Shown here one piece after another: positions 37,508 through 54,800 of a DNA stretch of 64,000 nucleotides. Origin of the DNA: Streptococcus sp. SK643 (GTDB taxonomy: Bacteria > Bacillota > Bacilli > Lactobacillales > Streptococcaceae); NCBI RefSeq assembly GCF_000259505.1, contig NZ_AJMM01000008.1:124001-188000 (forward strand), written 5' to 3'. The translations under genes and the position numbers were made by a program. The notes beneath the pieces are model-generated. The model worked only from the letters and a program-made list of their open reading frames with translations. It had not been told where the DNA came from and ran no database searches. The stretch's first letter is position 1. Every line of letters begins with the position of its first letter.

Positions 37508-39462
37508 AAATTCAAGACCTATTAAGAAAAGATGTTATGTTGCTGGATTTGCAGGCGACTGAAAAAACAGCTGTCATTGAAGAGATGATTAAAAGTTTAA
37601 CAGACCACGGTTATGTAACAGATTTTGAAACATTTAAAGAAGGAATTTTGGCGCGTGAAGCTTTGACTTCTACTGGTTTGGGTGATGGAATCGCAATGCC
37701 TCACAGCAAAAATGCTGCTGTCAAAGAAGCGACAGTTCTCTTTGCAAAGTCAAACAAGGGTGTTAATTACGAAAGTTTGGATGGACAAGCAACTGACCTC
37801 TTCTTCATGATTGCGGCTCCAGAAGGTGCCAATGACACTCACTTGGCAGCATTGGCAGAATTATCTCAATACTTGATGAAAGATGGTTTTGCTGACAAAC
37901 TTCGACAAGTAACATCTGCTGACCAAGTCATTGGACTCTTTGACCAAGCTTCAGAAAAAACTGAAGAGTCTGTTCAAGCACCTGCCAATGACTCTGGTGA
38001 CTTTATCGTAGCAGTTACAGCTTGTACAACAGGTATTGCCCACACTTACATGGCCCAAGAAGCCCTTCAAAAAGTGGCTGCTGAAATGGGTGTTGGAATT
38101 AAGGTTGAAACCAATGGTGCTAGCGGCGTTGGAAACCAACTAACTGCTGAAGACATCCGTAAGGCTAAAGCTGTTATCATCGCAGCAGACAAGGCTGTTG
38201 AAATGGATCGATTCGATGGCAAACCATTGATTAATCGTCCAGTTGCTGACGGTATCCGTAAGACAGAAGAGTTAATCAATTTGGCTCTTTCTGGCAATGC
38301 TGAAATCTATCGTGCTGCAAATGGAGCAAAAGCTGCAACGGTGTCTAACGAAAAACAAAGCCTTGGAGGTGCCTTCTATAAACACTTGATGAGTGGTGTC
38401 TCTCAAATGTTACCATTCGTTATCGGTGGTGGGATCATGATTGCACTTGCCTTCTTGATTGACGGTGCTTTAGGTGTTCCAAATGAAAACCTTGGTAATC
38501 TTGGTTCTTACCACGAACTTGCTTCTATGTTCATGAAAATTGGTGGTGCAGCCTTTGGATTGATGCTTCCAGTTTTTGCAGGATATGTTGCCTACTCTAT
38601 CGCTGAAAAACCAGGTTTGGTAGCAGGTTTCGTGGCTGGTGCTATTGCTAAAGAAGGTTTTGCCTTTGGTAAAATCCCTTACGCAGCAGGTGGTGAAGCA
38701 ACGTCAACTCTTGCAGGTGTATCATCTGGTTTCCTAGGTGCCCTTGTTGGTGGATTTATCGCAGGTGCCTTGGTTCTTGGTATCAAGAAATACGTTAAAG
38801 TTCCTCGTTCACTTGAAGGTGCAAAATCAATCCTTCTTTTGCCACTTCTTGGAACAATCTTGACAGGATTTGTCATGCTAGCTGTTAACATTCCAATGGC
38901 AGCAATCAACACTGCTATGAATGACTTCCTTGGTGGTCTTGGAGGAGGCTCAGCTGTTCTTCTCGGAATCGTTCTTGGAGGAATGATGGCTGTGGATATG
39001 GGTGGTCCAGTTAACAAAGCTGCCTATGTCTTTGGTACTGGTACACTTGCAGCAACTGTCTCTACAGGTGGTTCAGTAGCTATGGCAGCAGTAATGGCTG
39101 GAGGAATGGTTCCACCGCTTGCCATCTTTGTGGCAACTCTTCTTTTCAAAGATAAATTTACCAAAGAAGAACGCAACTCTGGTTTGACAAACATCATCAT
39201 GGGCTTATCGTTTATTACTGAGGGAGCAATCCCATTTGGTGCAGCAGACCCAGCTCGTGCGATTCCAAGTTTCATCCTTGGTTCAGCAGTAGCAGGTGGA
39301 TTGGTTGGTCTTGCAGGTATCAAACTCATGGCTCCACACGGAGGAATCTTCGTCATTGCCCTTACTTCAAATGCGCTTTTATACCTTGTCTTTGTCTTGG
39401 TAGGAGCAATCGTAAGTGGTGTGGTCTACGGTTACCTACGCAAACCTCAAGCAGAAAAATAA
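37504..39462 (+). CDS. fruA: Fructose PTS transporter, EIIABC
   Basis: The 652-aa transporter phosphorylates fructose at C1 during uptake. EIIA is at residues 1-150 with the phospho-His67 in GIAMPHSK; EIIB is at about 165-265 with Cys174 in VTACTTGIAH; EIIC with about eight to ten membrane helices runs from about 300 to the end. It hands fructose-1-phosphate to FruK. ATGA overlap with fruK and a terminator after the stop complete the operon. Confidence 0.96.
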   Translation: MKIQDLLRKDVMLLDLQATEKTAVIEEMIKSLTDHGYVTDFETFKEGILAREALTSTGLGDGIAMPHSKNAAVKEATVLFAKSNKGVNYESLDGQATDLFFMIAAPEGANDTHLAALAELSQYLMKDGFADKLRQVTSADQVIGLFDQASEKTEESVQAPANDSGDFIVAVTACTTGIAHTYMAQEALQKVAAEMGVGIKVETNGASGVGNQLTAEDIRKAKAVIIAADKAVEMDRFDGKPLINRPVADGIRKTEELINLALSGNAEIYRAANGAKAATVSNEKQSLGGAFYKHLMSGVSQMLPFVIGGGIMIALAFLIDGALGVPNENLGNLGSYHELASMFMKIGGAAFGLMLPVFAGYVAYSIAEKPGLVAGFVAGAIAKEGFAFGKIPYAAGGEATSTLAGVSSGFLGALVGGFIAGALVLGIKKYVKVPRSLEGAKSILLLPLLGTILTGFVMLAVNIPMAAINTAMNDFLGGLGGGSAVLLGIVLGGMMAVDMGGPVNKAAYVFGTGTLAATVSTGGSVAMAAVMAGGMVPPLAIFVATLLFKDKFTKEERNSGLTNIIMGLSFITEGAIPFGAADPARAIPSFILGSAVAGGLVGLAGIKLMAPHGGIFVIALTSNALLYLVFVLVGAIVSGVVYGYLRKPQAEK

Positions 39463-39476
39463 AGTATAAAACAAGA

Positions 39477-39507
39477 AAGATTGTCACTATATGAGGCAAT
39501 CTTTTTC
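39477..39507 (+). terminator. fruA terminator
   Basis: AAAGATTG and CAATCTTT enclose a loop and are followed by a short T-run. Confidence 0.7.
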
Positions 39508-39531
39508 ACATACTGAAATACCTGTCAAATG

Positions 39532-39540
39532 TGGTATAAT
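39532..39540 (+). promoter_or_regulatory. Extended -10, leaderless promoter of ftsK
   Basis: TGG plus TATAAT (39535-39540) ends six bases before the ATG at 39547; no ribosome site. Confidence 0.7.
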
Positions 39541-39546
39541 AGAAGA

Positions 39547-41856
39547 ATGGCAAATAAGAATTCTACAAAAACGAGACGGAGACCGTCTAAAGCAGAACTG
39601 GAAAGAAAGCAGGCTATCCAGAGGATGTTGATTTCCTTAGGAATCACCTTCTTGTTGATTTTTGCAGCCCTAAAGCTAGGGGCAGCTGGAATCACCCTTT
39701 ATAATCTCATTAGGCTTTTAGTTGGAAGTCTGGCCTATCTGGCAATTTTTGCTCTTTTGATCTATCTATTTTTATTTAAATGGATAAGAAGGCATGAAGG
39801 GCTCCTATCTGGATTTTTTACTATATTTGCAGGTTTGCTTCTGATTTTTGAAGCCTATCTGGTTTGGAAGTACGGCATAGAGCAGTCTATTTTCAAAGGA
39901 ACCATGGCTCAGATTGTAACTGATTTAACTGGTTTTCGTACTAGCAGTTTTGCTGGAGGTGGCTTGCTTGGTGTTGGACTTTATCTTCCGATTGCATTTC
40001 TTTTCTCTAATATCGGAACATTTTTTGTTGGGGCTTTATTCATTTTAACTGGAGCTCTTATCATGAGCCCTTGGTCCATTTATGACATTGCGGACTTTAT
40101 TAGTAATGGGGTTTCAAAATGGTTGGAAGGTCATGAAAGACGAAAACAAGAACGTTTTGTCCTACAAGAAGAAAAGGCACGCATAAAAGCTGAAGAGGAA
40201 GCAAAACTAGAAAGAGAAAAAATCGAGGCAGAACAGGCCTTGATCACTATGCCTCCAGTTGATATAGAAACTGGTGAAATCTTACCAGACATTTCGATGG
40301 AGGACGTTCCACCAATTCCTGATGAAGAATGGATTGAGCCAGAGATTATCCTTCCTCAACCCGAATTTGAAATTCTAGATGTGGAGGAAGAATTTGAGGA
40401 TCAAGACCTACAGGTTGATTTTTCTGCAAAGGAAGCAATCGAATACAAACTTCCAAGTTTACAACTCTTTGCTCCTGATAAACCAAAAGACCAGTCCAAA
40501 GAAAAGAAAATCGTTCGTGAAAATATTAAAATCCTCGAAGAAACCTTTGCCAGCTTTGGTATTAAGGTGACAGTTGAACGGGCCGAAATTGGACCATCTG
40601 TTACCAAATATGAAATCAAGCCAGCAGTGGGAGTGAGAGTTAACCGTATTTCTAACTTAGCAGATGACTTGGCTCTAGCTTTAGCAGCAAAAGATGTCCG
40701 TATTGAGGCACCTATTCCAGGAAAATCCCTAGTTGGTATCGAGGTGCCTAACTCTGAGATTGCAACTGTCTCTTTCCGTGAGCTCTGGGAACAATCGCAA
40801 ACGAAAGCAGAAAATCTCTTAGAGATTCCTCTTGGAAAAGCAGTTAACGGAACAGCTAGAGCTTTTGACCTTTCGAAAATGCCTCATTTGCTCGTTGCAG
40901 GCTCGACTGGTTCTGGTAAGTCGGTCGCAGTTAACGGCATTATCGCAAGTATTCTCATGAAGGCACGGCCTGATCAAGTCAAGTTTATGATGGTTGATCC
41001 AAAGATGGTTGAATTGTCTGTCTACAATGATATTCCCCACCTCTTGATTCCAGTTGTGACCAATCCACGTAAGGCCAGCAAGGCTTTGCAAAAGGTAGTG
41101 GATGAGATGGAAAATCGCTATGAACTCTTTGCAAAGGTCGGTGTTCGCAATATCGCAGGCTTCAATGCTAAAGTGGAGGAATTCAATGCCCAATCTGAAT
41201 ATAAACAGATTCCACTACCTCTCATTGTCGTGATTGTGGATGAGTTGGCTGACCTTATGATGGTGGCTAGCAAAGAAGTGGAAGATGCCATTATCCGTCT
41301 TGGGCAAAAGGCGCGTGCCGCAGGAATTCACATGATTCTTGCCACCCAACGCCCATCAGTCGACGTTATTTCAGGATTGATTAAGGCTAATGTCCCATCT
41401 CGTGTTGCTTTTGCCGTTTCATCAGGTACAGACTCGCGTACTATCTTGGATGAAAATGGAGCTGAGAAACTCCTTGGACGTGGAGATATGCTCTTTAAAC
41501 CAATCGATGAAAATCATCCTGTTCGTCTCCAAGGTTCCTTTATCTCAGATGATGATGTTGAACGCATCGTCAACTTTATCAAGGAACAGGCTGATGCAGA
41601 CTATGATGATAGCTTTGATCCGGGAGAAGTTTCAGAAAATGATGGAGAATTTTCTGATGGTGAACCTGGAGGAGATCCTCTTTTTGAAGAAGCCAAAGCT
41701 TTAGTTATCGAAACTCAGAAAGCTAGTGCATCCATGATTCAACGCCGTTTATCAGTTGGTTTTAACCGTGCAACTCGCCTCATGGAAGAACTTGAAATGG
41801 CAGGGGTTATAGGTCCGGCTGAAGGCACTAAACCACGTAAAGTATTACAAGAATAA
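39547..41856 (+). CDS. ftsK: DNA translocase FtsK/SpoIIIE
   Basis: The 769-aa septal motor clears chromosome DNA from the closing division site. The basic N-terminus is followed by four membrane helices (about residues 20-180), a charged Glu-rich linker (200-310) and the RecA-like motor with Walker A GSTGSGKS (Lys458), Walker [15 protein letters not shown] and a C-terminal gamma winged helix ([23 protein letters not shown]) that reads polarity sequences. The start at 39547 (MANKNSTK) lies six bases after the -10; a frame extending to 39529 would overlap the promoter. Confidence 0.95.
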   Translation: MANKNSTKTRRRPSKAELERKQAIQRMLISLGITFLLIFAALKLGAAGITLYNLIRLLVGSLAYLAIFALLIYLFLFKWIRRHEGLLSGFFTIFAGLLLIFEAYLVWKYGIEQSIFKGTMAQIVTDLTGFRTSSFAGGGLLGVGLYLPIAFLFSNIGTFFVGALFILTGALIMSPWSIYDIADFISNGVSKWLEGHERRKQERFVLQEEKARIKAEEEAKLEREKIEAEQALITMPPVDIETGEILPDISMEDVPPIPDEEWIEPEIILPQPEFEILDVEEEFEDQDLQVDFSAKEAIEYKLPSLQLFAPDKPKDQSKEKKIVRENIKILEETFASFGIKVTVERAEIGPSVTKYEIKPAVGVRVNRISNLADDLALALAAKDVRIEAPIPGKSLVGIEVPNSEIATVSFRELWEQSQTKAENLLEIPLGKAVNGTARAFDLSKMPHLLVAGSTGSGKSVAVNGIIASILMKARPDQVKFMMVDPKMVELSVYNDIPHLLIPVVTNPRKASKALQKVVDEMENRYELFAKVGVRNIAGFNAKVEEFNAQSEYKQIPLPLIVVIVDELADLMMVASKEVEDAIIRLGQKARAAGIHMILATQRPSVDVISGLIKANVPSRVAFAVSSGTDSRTILDENGAEKLLGRGDMLFKPIDENHPVRLQGSFISDDDVERIVNFIKEQADADYDDSFDPGEVSENDGEFSDGEPGGDPLFEEAKALVIETQKASASMIQRRLSVGFNRATRLMEELEMAGVIGPAEGTKPRKVLQE

Positions 41857-41883
41857 AAGTGAAAAACTAGAATGAAATTTACT

Positions 41884-41945
41884 GAATTACCCATGATCAT
41901 TTAGGAGCTGTTTCCTAATGTCTCTGTGGTAATTCTTTTTTTTTC
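41884..41945 (+). terminator. ftsK terminator
   Basis: An outer stem GAATTACC / GGTAATTC encloses an inner hairpin TTAGGA / TCCTAA and is followed by nine T. Confidence 0.85.
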
Positions 41946-42037
41946 TATAGTATTTTAATCTAAAATAGATATTGAAAGTAATTTTAGGGAAAACTACTAA
42001 AGGGATTATACTTTTACTAAATTTACCTATTAAACTA

Positions 42038-42066
42038 TTGATTTTTCAAACCATTTTTGTTATATT
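42038..42066 (+). promoter_or_regulatory. Promoter of the protease-GH101 gene
   Basis: TTGATT (42038-42043), 17 bases, then TATATT (42061-42066) preceded by TGT. The leader is about 110 bases and contains a cre. The rest of 41946-42037 shows nothing. Confidence 0.65.
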
Positions 42067-42085
42067 AAATTTAAATAAAAAATAA

Positions 42086-48694
<6,609 letters not shown>

Positions 48695-48748
48695 ATATCT
48701 TAGAATTTTAGACTAAAAAGTACAAGAATTCAGATAAACATTCATTAG

Positions 48749-48780
48749 CTGGAGAGGACCTCTAGGTTCTCTCCGTTTTT
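48749..48780 (+). terminator. Terminator or attenuator between the two glycosidase genes
   Basis: GGAGAGGACC and GGTTCTCTCC (one G-T pair) close a four-base loop and are followed by GTTTTT. Only 60 bases separate it from the next ATG, and no promoter is visible in between. Confidence 0.8.
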
Positions 48781-48789
48781 AAATAAGAA

Positions 48790-48804
48790 ATGAGACCGCT
48801 TACT
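48790..48804 (+). promoter_or_regulatory. cre-like site in the leader of the GH20-GH84 gene
   Basis: ATGAGACCGCTTACT matches WTGNAANCGNWNNCW except for one base. It shares the CGCTTACT half with the site at 42139. Confidence 0.5.
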
Positions 48805-48840
48805 TCAATGAAATAAGTGGAGGAAAGGAAACGGAGAAAG

Positions 48841-51800
48841 ATGGATAGACATTTTTTTGAAAGACGCTGTCACTATAGTATTCGAAAATTTGCAATTGGT
48901 GCAGCGTCAGTGATGATTGGTGCTAGTATCTTTGGTGCAAATGTAGTACAAGCCGCGGAAACAAATGGAACACCTGAGAAAGAAGGTACTGTCACACAAG
49001 CCCAGCCTTTAGACAAGTTGCCAGACGATTTAACAGCTCTTTTAAAGAAAGCTGAGTCAGAGGCAGCAGCAGATACAAGCCATGATGAAAATCATAGAGG
49101 TGAAGAAACAACCAAACCTACAGCGCCAGCAACAGAAAAACCAGCAACAAGTCCTGTAGCTCCAAAACCGACTGAAACTACAAAACCTGCTGATAAACCA
49201 ACATCAGAAAACAAACCGGCTACTACATCACCTGTAGAAAAGGAAATCGAAGATAGGGAAGACCGTAATCATTTAGAAGGTGTCACTGTCCAAGCAAACG
49301 ACTCAGAAACTGGAACTCCTTTTACTGCTGACAAGGCAGTAGATGGGGATCCTGATACTCGTTGGGCAACAAATCCAAATATTAACAAACCAACTTTCGA
49401 ATTAACTCTTCCTAAAACTACACTTATTAGACACGTAGAGATTGATTGGGATAGACGAGTGAGAAAAGGTCAAAATGATCCGAATATCAAATCTTGGAGT
49501 CTCTACTATGCAGGTCAAGATGATGTGAATGCTGGGGGTGAAAAACAATGGAAATTAGCTTATACAAAAACTGGAGAACCGGTTTTAGATGAGAAAGCAA
49601 CCCTAGCAAATAGTATCCAAGCTAAATATCTCAAGTTAGAAATCAATGATTATCAAACTGGTACGATGGGTTGGAGAAACGCTGGGATTCAAGAAATTCG
49701 GGCTTATTCAAATATCCCTGATCCAACTAAAGTGACAGATATTCGCCAAGTTACGGAATTGACAGTCGCTAAGGATGGACAATCTTTAGTACTTCCAACT
49801 TTACCAGGAAAAGTTAGCCTCATCGGAAGCAATAAGCAAGGTGTTATCGATCTTCAAAATCATATCTATAAACCTCTGACTGATCAACGAGTGAAAGTTA
49901 TGGTGGAGCAAGTCCAAGATTCTCATACTTTTACTAAGGAGTTTGAAGTTCTAATCAAGGGTGTCCATCAGGATGAAGGAGTAGGAGTTAAACCTAAAGT
50001 AGCTCCAGCTGTTCAACAATGGTATGGAAAAGAAGGACAATCATCTATCACTTCAGATACTGTCCTTGCGACAGGAGATTCTGGTTTTGATCAGGCAGCA
50101 ACTTTCTATCAATCAGATTTGGCTAGTCGAGGTTTAGAACTTACATCAGGTGATAAACAAGCTCAGAAAAGAATCGAATTTAAGAAGGTTGAAAACAAGG
50201 GGTATGGTAAGGAAGGTTATGGCATAGCTATCCAAGATGGTGTCATTACGATCGAAGCTGCTACAAATACAGGTGCTTTTTATGCAACAAGAACCCTTCT
50301 TCAAATGGGTGAAAATAATCTACAAAATGGAGAAATTCGTGATTTCCCAAGTTTCAGCCATCGCGGGTTCATGTTAGACACAGGTCGTAAATTTATTCCG
50401 TATGACACGCTTGTAGATATGATGTTAAACATGGCTTACTACAAGATGAATGACTTGCAGTTGCACCTCAACGATAACTATATCTTCTTAAAAGAACACT
50501 TGGAAGGTAAGAATTTAACGCCAGAAGAAGAGCTTAAATATGTTCTAGAACATGCCAAAACAGGTTTTCGTGTGGAGACAGATGTTGTTGGTAAAAATGG
50601 GCAAAAATTAACATCAGATGAGCACTACACCAAGGAAGAAATGCAAAATATCATTAAGCTTGCTAAGACTTTGCATATCAACCTAGTGCCAGAAATCGAT
50701 ACACCAGGTCATGCTTTGTCCTTTGTTAAAGTGCGTCCAGATCTTATGTATCAAGGTAGTCTAAGTGATTACAGAGGTAAACATAACGTAGAGCGTGTTG
50801 CCATGCTTGACTTAGATAAAAAGTATGATGAAACCTTAGCCTTTGTCAAATCAATTTATGACAAACTCCTAGATGGACCAGATGCACCGCTTCATGGCGT
50901 ATCTACCGTTCATATTGGTACAGACGAATATTATGGTAGTAGAGAGAGCTATCGCCGTTATGTCAATGATATGATCAAGTACATAAAAGGAAAAGGCTAT
51001 ACACCACGTATTTGGGGATCGCTCAGTGCAAAACGAGGTAAAACAGCAGTTGACTGGAAAGATGTAGAAGTTGATATTTGGAGTGTCGGTTGGCAACAAC
51101 CAAAAGAAGCTATTGCTCAGGGAGCTAAGATCATCAACATAACAGATATTCCAACCTATAGTGTACCTAATGGTGATAATCGACAAGCAGCTTATGGTGA
51201 CTATGCTAACTATGAAACACAATACAATAGGTGGACACCAAATGATTTCCGAACAGGTCATGGTCCACTTCTAGAAGCATCAAATCCAAGTGTAATTGGT
51301 GGTGGTCACGCAGTTTGGAATGATAATATTGATCTTCATGAGACAGGTTTGACATCCTATGATATCTTCAAACGCTTCTTCAAGAGCATGCAAACAACTG
51401 CAGAACGTACTTGGGGTTCTGACAGAGCTGCAGCAACCTTTAAAGAACGTACCTTGCCAACCAGCCCTTACGCACCACAGTCAAATCCTGAAAAAGAAAT
51501 TGATCAAAGTGATTTATTTACTATCAATCCTGAATCAGTGAAAAACTATGCAAGTAAGAAAGTAAAAGCAACTGATCAAGGTTTAGCATTTGATAAAGAC
51601 AGTAGTATTGAAGGACTAGCTGGTGACGTTGGTCCAAGTCATGTCTTGAAGTTTGATGTGACGGTTACTGGCGATGGTGAACAAACCTTCTCATCAAGTG
51701 GCAACAATCGTATCTATCTAGCTGATAAAGATGGTTACTTAGCTTATCAATTTGAACAATTCCATATTCAATTTAAGAAGAAACTTGAAAAGAACAACCG

Positions 51801-54800
51801 TTATCAAATTTCTATTGTGACTAAGCCACAATCAACTGAAGTTTATGTGGATGGAGAAAAGATTGAACGTATCGCAAATCCTGAACACCCTCGCTTTGCC
51901 CACAATAGTTTGGTACTACCGCTTGAAAGCATTGGTGGTTTTAAAGGAATCTTGCACAGTGCAGAGTTAACAGATAAACCGTTTGTCAATCCACGTTTGA
52001 TTTCAAATGACAAAGTTACTGCTACAGCAAGTAGTCAAGAGCTACCTGGAACACCGGATGAAGGATCAGTTGATAAAGCCTTTGATAATAATCCAAATAC
52101 TTTCTGGCATACAAAATGGACTGGTGATGCTGCACCATACACGCTTTCGATGACTTTGAAAGAGGCGGAAAAAGTTAATGGTTTATCTTATTTACCGCGT
52201 CCGAATGGTGGAAATGGTATTGTCACTCGTTACGAAATCTTTGCTCAAAAAGATGGTCAAATGGTGAAGGTTTCAGAAGGTAAATGGGAAAATAATACCC
52301 AAGAAAAAACTGTAAACTTTGCCCCTGTTCATACAAACAAGATTGACTTGAAAGTATTGGAAGGTGTAGGTGGATTTGCAAGTGCTGCGGAAGTTCATTT
52401 GTTGAAACCTATCAAAGAAGGACAAGAAACTTCTGAATCAACGAAACCTGAGACACCGATTAGTCCTGAAAAACCAAGAGTAGAAGAAATCGGTGATGGA
52501 ACAGTTGAATTAGCAGATCAGTTCACAGCAAGTAAACCAGCTAGTGAAGAAAGCATTGTTGCAGCAAGTAAGAGTGACGACTATCTTAAGAAAGAGTATA
52601 AGGTCTTCCCAACTCCACAAAAAGTAACTTATGAAGAAGGAGTCACAGCCCTTCGTAAGACAGTCAACCTTGTAATGGGAGATCAACTTGATGTTTATAC
52701 ACGTAATCGTTTGAAGAGCGTTTTGCAGGACAACCAAGTTTCATATACAACAAGCAAATCAGCGGTTGCTGGTGCAACTAATATCTATCTCGGAGTACAT
52801 GGACAAGAGTCACAAGCTGAAAAGCAATTGTCCAACGTTAAATCAGAACTTTTTAATAAGATTGATGCTTATGCATTATCTATCAAGAATAACTCTATCT
52901 CTATCGTCGGAAAAGATACGGATGCAGTTTTCTATGGTTTGACAACTTTGAAACACATGCTTAAAGAAAGCCCAGCGCCAGTCCTACGCAATGTGACAGT
53001 TGAGGATTACGCTGAAATTAAAAACCGTGGTTTCATCGAAGGATACTATGGAAATCCATGGTCTAATGCAGACCGTGCGGAACTCATGCGCTATGGTGGT
53101 GACTTGAAGTTGACTCAATACTTCTTTGCACCAAAAGATGATCCATATCACAACAAAAAATGGCGTGAACTTTATCCAGAAGAAAAACTAGCTGAAATTC
53201 GTGACCTTGCTCGTGTTGGAAATCAAAACAAAACTCGTTATGTTTGGACAATCCATCCATTCATGAATAACCGCATTCGTTTTGGTAATGAGACTCAGTA
53301 CCAGCAAGACCTTGCAACCATTAAGGCTAAATTTACTCAATTAATGAAAGTTGGGGTGCGTGAGTTTGGTATTCTAGCAGATGATGCACCAAGCCCAGTA
53401 GGCGGTTACAATAGCTACAACCGTCTGATGAATGACATGACCAACTGGTTAACAGAAATGCAGGGAACCTATAGTGGTCTTCGCAAAGAAATGATCTTTG
53501 TACCAGGTCAGTATTGGGGTAATGGTCGTGAAGCAGAGTTGAAAGCTCTCAATGAAAATCTTCCAAGTTCCGCATCTATGACTTTGACTGGTGGTAAGAT
53601 TTGGGGTGAAGTTTCTGAGAACTTCCTATCAACACTTAAGAATAATCTGACAGCAGGTGGTAAAACTTATCGTCCAGTATCTCTTTGGGTTAACTGGCCT
53701 GTTACAGATAACTCTAAACAACACTTGATTCTCGGTGGTGGTGAGAAATTCCTTCATCCGAATGTGGATCCAAGTCTCCTTTCTGGTATTATGTTGAACC
53801 CAATGCAACAGTCAGAACCATCTAAGATTGCCCTTTTTGCAGGAGCTCAATATGCTTGGAAACAGTGGAAGACTGAAGAAGAAGCGAAGAAAGTTAATGA
53901 TGTCGCCTTCAATTTTGTAGAAAATGGGCACTTTGAAGATAGTAAAACTTCGGCTGCTTTCCGTGAACTTGGTAAGCACATGATTAACCAAAATATGGAT
54001 GGTCGTGTAGTAAAACTTGAAGAATCAGTTGAATTGGCTCCTAAATTGACAGACTTTGTAACCAAGCTAAAAGCAGGTCAGGATGTGACTGCAGAACGTG
54101 GAGCTTTACGTGCTGAATTTGCTAAGTTAAAAGAAGCTGCTGAAGTTTATAAAGCTTCTGGTGATCCAAAAATGGTTAACCAAATTCACTATTGGTTGGA
54201 TAATACAATTGATCAAATGAAAGCTTTAGACGCCTTCCTTACAGGAACAGAAGCGATGTCGTCAAATGATGCAGCTAAACTCTGGGATAGTTATTATAAA
54301 GGTTTGAAATTATACGAACAGTCTCAAACTCATACATTCCATTATGTAGACCATCTTGAAAAGGCTGAGTTGGGTGTACAACATATCCGTCCATTCATCC
54401 TTTCCTTGAAAGAAGTTCTTGCTTCTGAAGTTCAAAAAGTATTGCATCCAGATCAAATCATTAGTAGTTTTATTACTAATAGAACGGGTGTCGAAGGTGG
54501 TTTAGCAGAAGTAACAGATGGTGATCTAGCAACACATGCTCTCATTAAATCACCAAATAGTATCAAGACAGGTGATTACATTGGTATGAAGTTCAACAAG
54601 CCAGTTGCTATTCAAAATTTGACCTTCGCCATGGGAACTCAATCAAATCCTAGTGATACATTTAGCAAGGCTGAAGTTCAGTATCAAGATGAAAAAGATA
54701 ATTGGGTAAGTTTGAAAGAACCAGCATATGTTGGTAATGAGTCACTTGTTCAGTTTGAAAATCTTAATATCAAAGCTAAAGCAGTACGTATGATTGCAAC

